This document shows positions 55,359-64,000 of a stretch of 64,000 nucleotides of DNA, piece by piece. Every line of letters starts with the position of its first letter. The first letter of the stretch is position 1. The stretch is from Lolium rigidum (lineage: Eukaryota; Streptophyta; Magnoliopsida; Poales; Poaceae), in contig NC_061510.1 in NCBI RefSeq assembly GCF_022539505.1, positions 228,521,853 through 228,585,852 on the forward strand. The letters are read 5' to 3'. A program made the position numbers and the translations under genes. The notes beneath the pieces are model-generated. The model did no database searches. It saw only the letters and a program-made list of their open reading frames with translations, and was not told the DNA's origin.

Positions 55359-57256
55359 GTGTCTATGCATAGATGGTTGCACGAGTAGAACACAATGGTT
55401 TTGTGGGCGTTGATGCTCTTGTTATCTTTAGTTTGAGTACTTTGCATCTTTGTGGCATAGTGGGATGAAGCGGCTCGGACTAACTTTACATGACCGCGTT
55501 CATGAGACTTGTTCCTCGTTCGAGATGCAACTTGTATTGCATAAGAGGCTTTGCGGGTGTCTGTCTCTCCTACTATAGTGAAGATTCAATTTACTCTTCT
55601 ATTGACAACACTAGTATCACCGTTGTGGTTCATGTTCGTAGGTAGATTAGATCTCTCTCGAAAACCCTAAACCACGTAAAATATGCAAACCAAATTAGAG
55701 ACGTCTAACTTGTTTTTGCAGGGTTTGGTGATATGATATGGCCATAATGTGATGATGAATATGTATGAGATGATCATTATTGTATTGTGGCAACCGGCAG
55801 GAGCCTTATGGTTGTCTTTAAATTTCATGTTGAGTAGTATTTCAAAATAGTTGTAATAGTTGCTACATGGAGGACAATCATGAAGACAGCGCCATTGACC
55901 TTGACGCTACGCCGATGATGATGGAGATCATGCCCGTTGATGATGGAGATCATGTCCGTGCTTTGGAGATGAAGATCAAAGGCGCAAAGACAAAAGGGCC
56001 ATATCATATCACATATGAACTGCATGTGATGTTAATCCTTTTATGCATCTTATTTTGCTTAGATCGCGACGGTAGCATTATAAGATGATCCCTCACATTA
56101 ATATCAAGATAATAAAGTGTTCTCCCCTCGTATGCACCGTTGCCAAAGTTCGTCGTTTCGAAGCATCTCGTGATGATCGGATGTGATAGATTCAACGTTC
56201 ATATACAACGGGTGTAAGCCATGTTGCACACGCGGAATACTTGGGTTTGCTTGACGAGCCTAGCATGTACAGACATGGCCTCGGGACAACGGAAACCGAA
56301 AGGTTGAACACGAGTCATATGGATGATATGATCAACATGATGATGTTCACCATTGAAGCTACATCATCTCACGTGATGATCGGTTTTGGTGTAGTGGATT
56401 TGGATCGTGTACCACTTAACAACTATGAGGGATGTTGAATTAAGTGGGAGTTCATTAGTAATAAGATTAGAACATGAACTAATTATCATAAACATAGTCT
56501 GAGTAGTATTTTGAATTATTTTTGTAGTATTGGCATCCGTTTTCTACTATGCGCTAGTCTTGTTATTGAGATAGAAATACTGTTAAAATCTGATAAGAAA
56601 CTTTACGGATTGGTACCGTATTGTTAATGAATCAAGAAATGATTAAGTCCTATTGCAAACTTTTAGTAAACCTCACATTTTTGATTCAAAGAGCTATGGT
56701 TTCAATTAGTACCTAAAGTTATCTTGTCTCCGTCAAACTTGAAGTTCAAATTTGTTTGAAAAGTAAGGAGCTGAAAATTTAGTTTTCAGAAATAATCAAG
56801 GTATGAGATATATGAGATATCTAAGACCTTATTGCAAGATGATAGAATATTATATGGTGAGACTACATAAACTCATAAGTTTTATGGGAATGTATGAAGG
56901 TTGAAGACGCCGAGGCGTCACAATTCTCCAACTATTGGGGCACTAACGATATTCGCATATCCATGAAGTTATCATCCTTAGTATGCACCGTTGCTAAGAC
57001 TCGTCGTATCGAAGCATCACGTGATGATCGGGTGTGATAGATTCTACGTGTGCATACAACGGGTGCAAGCCAGATTTGCACATGCGAATACCAAGGTTAA
57101 AACCTTATGAGCCTAGCATGTACAGACATGGTCTCAGAAAGTCATCATGATACAATGGATAAAATTATGAGTGAAATTGTTCATCATATTACAAGGTTAC
57201 TAATAGTGAAATCCGGAACACTTATCATATGATGATCAACTTCAAAGTAAGAACCT
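55359..57256 (+). pseudogene. Copia 5' interior, no intact gag
   Basis: The sequence is mostly non-coding. A diverged ~140-bp segment occurs twice in direct orientation: about 56131-56275 and 56980-57135. Shared blocks include tatgcaccgttgc, cgtgatgatcgg and gagcctagcatgtacagaca. The expected gag and protease frames are not recognisable. Confidence 0.6.
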
Positions 57257-60200
57257 CAAGGTTATTGGTATTTGACCAACAAACCTAGAAGTTAATGATG
57301 TTGAAGTGTTTTCTGAATAATGAGGAAAGCTAAAAGAGAAACTGCAAAAGATATTTTGGCAAAAAGAAAAGAAAAGACTAGAAAGTCTAGCTCAGGTGTA
57401 TAGAAATGATATACATTGTTATGGTTGTATTCCTAGTTAAGTCACACTATGAAATTCTTGGGTATTAGTACTATATTGGTTGGTATGAAGTGTCATACAA
57501 AACAACGCAATACAAGAATACAATGGCCTAAGTGATCGACAAGGAATATGATAGGAATGCACGTCTGGAACAAAATAAAGTGTTATTATGTTCGTCGTTG
57601 GCATTCTATCTAGCCCTTAGAATTTATAATAAAGAACTTAATAATTTTTATTTTGCTCTGGTCAAATGAAAACAATGAGTTGTTCAAATTATGAAATTAC
57701 TCCATGTACGATGGATAAATTATTATAAATCTTAATGGTGAAACACACATACATAACACTGACGCTAAAATGCCATAAGGCAAATGATTTGAAATTCCAC
57801 TTATTTGTGGAACCGCCATTTAGGTCATGTTAGAAAGAAACGCATGAAGGAACTCCATGTAAATGGATTTTTGGAGTCATTTGATTTTTGAATCATTTGG
57901 CGCTTGCAAATCTTTTCTAAAGAGAATGATTAAAATACCGTTCATAGGCCAAGAGTTGAACGGGCAACTAACTTAGTGGAAAAATACATGATGATGTATA
58001 TGGTTCACTGGGCATAGTTGTGTGCGGGAGATTCTTATACTTCATGAAAACTTTCAACAATGAATTGAGTATATACGTGGATATATTCAATAAGGAAGAA
58101 GTTTGAAACATTTGAATGGATTCAAATAAATTTCAGCATGAAGTGGAAATCATCGTAATAGAAAAGTCAAATATCTATGATTGGATCATGGTGAAAATAT
58201 TTGAATTACGAGTTTTAGCGAACATCTAAGAAGAGTCATGAAATTGTTCTACAACTCACATTTCTTGGAGTATCACAATGATGATATAGTATCCGAGAGA
58301 TGTATCCAAACCTTGTTGGATTAATGATGAGATAAAATATTATGATGCCATTATATTTTTGTGGATTATGCTTTAGTGACTACCGCTTTTACATTAAATA
58401 GAGCATCATCATGATCCGTTGAAATGACACCATACGAGTTATGGCATGGGTATAAATCCTAATAGTCCTTTCTTTAAATTTTGGTCTAAGAGTTTACAAA
58501 CCAAAATCGGATGAATGTCTTTGTTGGTTATCCCAGAGATTTAATTGGGAATTCTTCCCACAAGACAAAGACAAAAGTGTTTGTCAATGTTTCTTATTTC
58601 CGAGAAATTGTTTCTAGTGAAGTATTTGAGTGGGAGGACAATATATTTTGATAAGGTTTATGAACCTGAGCATAATGATCGGAGTAGCGCAAGCATCGGA
58701 ATTGGTTTCGGAAGCGGACACGACGATCATGGCTCCCATGACTACAAAAGTGTTTTAGTCATGGAGATCGAAGTATATATTGAACCTTGTAGGTATGGTT
58801 TACTTTGTGATCAAATAAATGATTTGTGAACAAAGGATTGATTTTGAACAATGATAAACCAACTACAAACAAAGAAGTTATGATGGGCCCTGACTCCGTT
58901 AAAATGGCTATATGCCATGAAATCCAAGATAGATAAATACTTTTTGAAAGTAAATGGATCTATAAAATTTATGGACTTGGATAGAATATCCTTAAAGAAG
59001 CTCGACTTGTCGAAAAATTGTTTACGACAAAGTTCAAAGAGTTGACTACGATAAGATTAGATCTTCCGTAGCAATGCTTATAGTCTATGTGGATTATTCT
59101 AGTAATCACTACATATTTCTTTTATGAGATATGCTAGTAGGATGGCAAAATACATTACTTATCAGAAGTATGTATTAAAAGGTGTATACAAGATACAACC
59201 AAGAGTTTTGCTGGTCCATGGAATACTAGATAGGTATACAAACTTCAATTTGATGAAGTAAGTATAGCAGAGTTTGAATCTTCACTGGATGAAATAGTCA
59301 AAGAGTTTTTGATTTCATCAGAGACGATGAAGAGGCTTGCATTTGCAAGAAATTAAGTGGGAGCGCTGAGACATATTTATAATACTTTATGTAGATGACA
59401 TATAGTTGGTTATAAATAATGTAATTATATACTTGATTAAAATGTTTCATTGAAAATTAACTTCAATGAAAGGATATGGACTAAAACATATTTAGTGTCA
59501 AGATCTATGAAGATAGATTGAAACACATAATAAGTTTAAGTCAAAGTACATAGAATGGATATTGAAATAGTTCAATATATAAATATTAAGAAAATGTTCT
59601 TGTCATGTTAAGTTTTAACAAGACTTGAATGTATCTGACACTCAATGAGTAAAAACACATGAGTGATTATAGATCACGAATAATATGTACACAATCAGAT
59701 GTCATGTGCTATAAAGTGTTATGAGCATATACCAGAATTATTCATATGATGATCATTGGACGACAGTAAGAATATCCTTGAGTACTTTAGAAGAACTAAG
59801 GATATATATATATAGTTTTGTATGAGGAAATGACAAACAAATCGCTGTAAGGTGTTACACCGATATTGGTTTTGTCACATATAAAATATAATTTCAATCT
59901 CAAATTAGACTAAGTGTTGTTTAAAAGGTAGCACAATGAGCTAGAAGTTGTCTATGCTAGATTTAGAAGAGTTCTAAATATTGTGACGGATTCTACAAAA
60001 GAAGGCAGAGTATGTCATTGTTTTGACAATGACAAAGGATGTTAAGTCAAGAGGTTCTTTGAGAACTTGGTGTAGTTCCGACAGAGTCAGAACTTTGAAG
60101 CTATATTGTGTGTGACAATATTAGTGACATATTTCAAACCGCGAAATTAAGGTTCCACCAGAAGACCAAACATATTTAATACCAACTCATTTGGAAATGA

Positions 60201-60370
60201 GTGATGCGTTGAGACGCAAATGAATTACAAAATACATACGTTTCTGAGCGTGTCAGATCCGTTGACTAAAACCTCTCCCATGAGCAATACATGATAAAAC
60301 ACCGGAAGGCCAAGGTGTTATATCTTTACAAATGTAAACTAGATTATTGACTCTAGTGCAAGTGGGAGAC
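57257..60370 (+). pseudogene. Copia 3' interior (second copy), degenerate pol
   Basis: The same pol remnants as 50436-53546, with the RT YVDD at 59388-59399. It differs from the first copy at only a few dozen positions by eye, many of them at CAG/CTG sites. Confidence 0.8.
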
Positions 60371-62169
60371 TGAAGGAGATATGCCCTAGAGGCAATAATA
60401 AAGTGGTTATTATTTATATCTTTATGTTTATGATAAATGTTTATATATCATGCTATAATTGTATTAACCGAAACATTAGTACATGTGTGATATGTAGACA
60501 AACAAAGAAGTCCCTAGTATGCCTCTTAACTAGCTTGTTGATTAATGGATGATTAGTTTCATAATCATGAACATTGGATGTTATTAATAACAAGGTTATA
60601 TCATTATATGAATGATGTAATGGACACACCCAATTAAGCGTAGCATAAGATCTCGTCATTAAGTTATTTGCTATAAGCTTTCGATACATAGTTACCTAGT
60701 CCTTATGACCATGAGATCATATAAATCACTTATACCGGAAAGGTACTTTGATTACACCAAACACCACTGCGTAAATGGGTGGCTATAAAGGTGGGATTAA
60801 GTATCCGGAAAGTATGAGTTGAGGCATATGGATCAACAGTGGGATTTGTCCATCCCGATGACGAGATAGATATACTCTGGGCCCTCTCGGTGGAATGTCG
60901 TCTAATGTCTTGCAAGCATATGAATGAGTTCATAAGAGACCACATACAACGGTACGAGTAAAGAGTACTTGTCAGGAGACGAGGTTGAACAAGGTATAAA
61001 GTGATACCGAAGATCAAACCTCGGACAAGTAAAATATCGCGTGACAAAGGGAATTGGTATTGTATGTGAATGGTTCATTCGATCACTGAAGTCATCGTTG
61101 AATATGTGGGAGCCATTATGGATCTCCAGATCCCGCTATTGGTTATTGGTCGGAGTGAGTACTCAACCATGTCCGCATAGTTCGCGAACCGTAGGGTGAC
61201 ACACTTAAGGTTTGATGTTGAAATGGTAGAACTTGAATATGGAATGGAGTTCGAATATTTGTTCGGAGTCCCGGATGAGATCCCGGACATCACGAGGAGT
61301 TCCGGAATGGTCCGGAGAATAAGATTCATATATAGGAAGTCATATTCCAAGTTTGGAAATGATCCGGTGCATTTATGGCAGGTTCTAGAAGGTTCTAGAA
61401 AAGTCCGGAAGAAATCACCATGGAAAGTAGAGTCCCGTAGAGACTCCACCTTGCATGGCCAGCCAACCCTAAAGGGGAGGAGTCCAAGGTGGACTCCTCT
61501 AGGGTGGCCGGCCAACCCACCTCAAGGAAAGGTGGGAGTCCCACCTTGGGTAGGACTCCCTCCTTGAGTAGGTTTCCCACATATGGGAGGTTTTAGTGTT
61601 GGGGTCTTATTCGAAGACTTGGACTAGAACTCTTGGGGCTTCCACCTATATAATGAGGGGCATAGGAGAGGGGGCTGGCCACTTCAAGCCTCAGCCTTGG
61701 CCGCACCCCTTAGAGGGCCGGCGCCCAACCCCTCTCTCTCCCCAAACCCTAGCGGTCTCTCTCCTCCACCACATCCCGCACGCTCAAGCGAAGCTCCGCC
61801 GGATTTCTCCACCACCACCGACACCACGCCGTCGTGCTGTCGGATTCAAGAGGAGCTACTACTTCCGCTGCCCGCTGGAACGGGGAGGTGGACGTCGTCT
61901 TCATCAACAACCGAACGTGTGACCGAGTACGGAGGTGCTGCCCGTTCGTGGCGCCGGAACCGATCGTGATCAAGATCTTCTACGCGCTTTTGCAAGCGGC
62001 AAGTGAACGTCTACCGCAGCAACAAGAGCCTCATCTTGTAGGCTTTGGAATCTCTTCAAGGGTGAGACTCGATACCCCCTCGTTGCTACCGTCTTCTAGA
62101 TTGCATCTTGGCTTGGATTGCGTGTTCGCGGTAGGAAATTTTTTGTTTTCTATGCAACGTTATCCTACA
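60371..62169 (+). repeat. Copia LTR (right)
   Basis: 1,799 bp, TGAAGGAGATATGCC...GTTATCCTACA. TATA box at 61647-61653. Confidence 0.9.
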
Positions 62170-62766
62170 ACTGCATCATCATGTTTGAGTGTCTTCAACT
62201 AAGATTTGTCTCTCACTTCCGGCAACCCCATGAAGTTAGGGTAAGAGTATGGCTAGGAGTATATGACGGATTCTTTCCTTGCCAAAGAAGACATCCAAGA
62301 TATTTAGGTTGAACTCCATTCCATTGTTGCTCCTTCTTGCAAGAATCATGGCATAGGAATTGCATTGAACTAGTTTGACAAACTCCATCATGGTTCATTT
62401 CCTTCGACACAAATCCTACAAAACATGATCTCTACACGAAGAGGCAAATTCCATTAGTCCTAGACCGTGGCCTCTTGAAGAGACTAGCTCCACAAGAGAA
62501 CCACTACATGTTCATTATAGTAGGTACAAAGACCCAAGAGTGTAAAGAAATGAACAAAAAGAACCATACACAAGAGCCTTGATACGGTAGGACAATCACC
62601 ACCTTCTCAAGGCCCTAATACCTTTAAGCTTGCTCGTGTTGTCGTCATGGGAATGGTAGAGATAAAGGACTTGATGACGACAACGAATTCCTTGCTTCCG
62701 GTCATAAGACTTGTGGCTTCAAACAACCACGCAATAAGTACCACCGAAAGCAAGGTCCTTCATGGA
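62170..62766 (-). pseudogene. Decayed Copia integrase-region remnant
   Basis: Minus-strand translation gives FVSKEMNHDGVCQTSSMQFL followed by a KEQQWNGVQ-like block. This parallels the integrase catalytic-core segment ending PQQNGV in Copia elements. It is heavily frameshifted. It lies downstream of the coiled-coil gene on the same strand, as expected for one retrotransposon. Confidence 0.4.
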
Positions 62767-63876
62767 TCAAGACTTGGAAATAGGAACCCATTTTTCAATG
62801 GGTCCTATCATGACATTCTTCTTTACATTGATCCCTCTTTCTTTCTTCTTCTTCTTTGGCATGATTGCCACTTCTCCTTCATTGCATGAGTCCTCAAAGG
62901 TTTCAACTCTTGCTTCAATGACTCCTTCCAAGAATTTGACTTGGACTTGGAGACTCTCAATTTTGGACTTCAAGCAATTGACTTCATCTTCATGATCCGG
63001 GTGAGGGTGAGTTATGTCAAACACTTGAACCTCTTTCTCCTTATTCACCCGGAATTGTTCCAATAGAGCTTCCTCAAGAAGAGAATTCCTTTTCAAGAGT
63101 AAACGCTTGTGTCTTTCCAAGGTGGCGATGTCGTCTTCATGATTACAACAAGTGTGATCCTTGCTTGAGAGTTGGTATTCTTTTAAGGCTTCATCTTGCA
63201 TAAGCTTGATTACCATAAGTTTGTCCTTGCTTCTCTTTAGATATGCAATTTCATCCTCATGGTTACAACAAGTGACATTTTCCTTGCTCAAACGAATCCA
63301 CTCCAACAAGGACTCATTTTGCCTATCATTCACTTCAACTAGCTTGGTCTTGTGTCTCTTTAGAGTGGCAATCTCCTCTTCATGATCACAACATTGCACC
63401 TTCTCTTTACTCAAACGATAATATTCATCCAAGGCCTCCTCTTGAGTTGAAATGACTTTCAAGAATTTCGCATTGTGTCTTCTCAAGAAGCAAACTTTGT
63501 CAAGGAGCTTGTCACAACATGAATTAGGACCTTCATCTTCTTTCTTCTTGGTAAAGGTTGCAACATCCTCAAGCGACCATTCATGGCTTTCTTCAAGATA
63601 AAGCTTCTTCGCCTTGAGCTCATCCACCCAACCAAGAGCATAATCTCGGTCCTTGATGAGTTGGGAGATGAGAGAATTGTTGGAGTCCTCAAGAACAAGA
63701 GCACTAGCTTCAAGAGACATACACATGCACACTTCTTCCTCATAAGCTTGAGTGAGAGAGATAAGCTCTAATTCCTCCTTCTTCTCAAGCCTCTCCTTTT
63801 CCATCATATGGTCTTGATCTCCTAGCATGTTAGTGGAAGAAACATCCAAACCCACAATAGATATAGTATTTGGCAA
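62767..63876 (-). CDS. Coiled-coil protein with repeated CCxHE motifs, probably a retrotransposon ORF (partial)
   Basis: A long minus-strand frame of 369 codons ends with TGA at 62767-62769. It is open from a TTG, not an ATG. The first in-frame ATGs are at codons 18 and 24, and an upstream TAA lies at 63886-63888, so the true start is uncertain. The protein is almost entirely predicted coiled coil. It contains four ~43-residue repeats, each with a CC-x-H-E-like core followed by (D/E)-I-A-x-L-(K/E)-R-x-K: SCCDKLLDKVCFLRRH, QCCDHEEEIATLKRHK, TCCNHEDEIAYLKRSK and TCCNHEDDIATLERHK. The C-terminus is Lys-rich (MPKKKKKERG) and ends EKWVPISKS. Position and strand suggest the gag-like or spacer region of a Copia element. 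I do not recognise a named family. Confidence 0.55.
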   Translation of the reverse strand: MPNTISIVGLDVSSTNMLGDQDHMMEKERLEKKEELELISLTQAYEEEVCMCMSLEASALVLEDSNNSLISQLIKDRDYALGWVDELKAKKLYLEESHEWSLEDVATFTKKKEDEGPNSCCDKLLDKVCFLRRHNAKFLKVISTQEEALDEYYRLSKEKVQCCDHEEEIATLKRHKTKLVEVNDRQNESLLEWIRLSKENVTCCNHEDEIAYLKRSKDKLMVIKLMQDEALKEYQLSSKDHTCCNHEDDIATLERHKRLLLKRNSLLEEALLEQFRVNKEKEVQVFDITHPHPDHEDEVNCLKSKIESLQVQVKFLEGVIEARVETFEDSCNEGEVAIMPKKKKKERGINVKKNVMIGPIEKWVPISKS

Positions 63877-64000
63877 AGATGTAGGTTAGGAAAGGGGTTC
63901 TACCTCCAACAATACCTTTGCCACTAAGAAACGAGAAATGTTGGTGATGAGGTTCTCATTTGGGGAGTCGAAGGGAGAGATGGAGAGAGTGGAAATGGCG
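63877..64000 (-). other. Window edge, upstream part of the same retrotransposon
   Basis: A possible gag-leader frame is too short to assign. Confidence 0.3.

Larger units (their letters stand above)
53547..62169 (+). mobile_element. Ty1/Copia element of BARE/WIS/Angela type (8.6 kb), degenerate
   Basis: Two near-identical LTRs of 1.8 kb (53547-55344 and 60371-62169) bracket a 5.0-kb interior. After the left LTR comes TGGTATCGAGCC (55347-55358), one base short of the canonical initiator-Met primer site TGGTATCAGAGCC. Before the right LTR is the purine tract AGTGGGAGA. LTR length and the phrase ATATGCCCTAGAGGCAATAA match the BARE/WIS/Angela group. No long gag or pol frame survives, so it depends on relatives. 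The left LTR begins CGAAGG where the right one has TGAAGG. The first base after the right LTR starts actgc, the expected target duplication, but its partner is missing because the left side runs into more Copia interior. Confidence 0.87.

Noticed and set aside
1..64000. CRISPR arrays, tRNA or rRNA genes
   Set aside because: I looked for regular spacer-repeat arrays and tRNA-like cloverleaf boxes and saw none. The tRNA-like words at 33206 and 55347 are retrotransposon primer sites.

Overview
The window looks like intergenic DNA from a large, repeat-rich Triticeae-type grass genome (wheat, barley, rye or a relative). I infer this from BARE/WIS/Angela-like Copia LTRs, Gypsy elements with a tRNA-Asp-type primer-binding site, Stowaway MITEs, many decayed LINE tails, and grass-like GC-rich coding sequence. 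There is one 100-base run of N (9535-9634).

Only three intact cellular-type genes can be supported. (1) A complete five-exon TCTP gene on the minus strand (4716-6574, 168 aa), with a Stowaway MITE in its last intron. (2) A single-exon pectin methylesterase without a pro-domain on the minus strand (18020-19204, 394 aa), with all catalytic residues present. (3) A B3-domain DNA-binding protein gene on the plus strand (20644-21138, 164 aa), with its own TATA box and telo-box 5' leader. This third gene lies wholly inside a 1,466-bp PIF/Harbinger-type element that has matching termini and a TAA target duplication. A 333-bp sister element without the gene lies 4 kb upstream. This is the most interesting object in the window.

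Layout. 1-4.7 kb: a LINE tail, two Stowaway MITEs and AT-rich sequence. 4.7-7 kb: TCTP and its promoter. 7-17 kb: decayed Gypsy pol, the assembly gap, a coding frame split by a LINE with a 16-bp target duplication, further LINE tails, a possible NLR fragment, and the small Harbinger MITE inside a LINE. 18-19.2 kb: pectinesterase. 19.5-21.9 kb: a LINE split by the B3-carrying Harbinger element. 22.0-38.9 kb: a Helitron-like unit with a good 3' hairpin-CTAG end. It contains a long inverted repeat, a 2.95-kb duplicated block and a complete gag-protease-only Gypsy element with an ATGGC target duplication. 39-44.4 kb: LTR fragments and a solo LTR. 44.4-50.4 kb: a minus-strand LTR retrotransposon whose sequence is full of AGCGGTAGTACCGCT-like near-palindromes. 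It has one long ORF broken by a single stop and is itself interrupted by a solo LTR. 50.4-62.2 kb: a Copia element in a tandem, LTR-sharing arrangement. 62.2-64 kb: a minus-strand Copia remnant encoding a coiled-coil protein with repeated CCxHE motifs.

The genes show no operon-like relationship. The organising principle is nested transposition around a few host genes. Differences among near-identical repeat copies cluster at CAG/CTG/CCG/CGG sites. This fits methyl-cytosine decay, and the indel subset could also reflect base-calling error.
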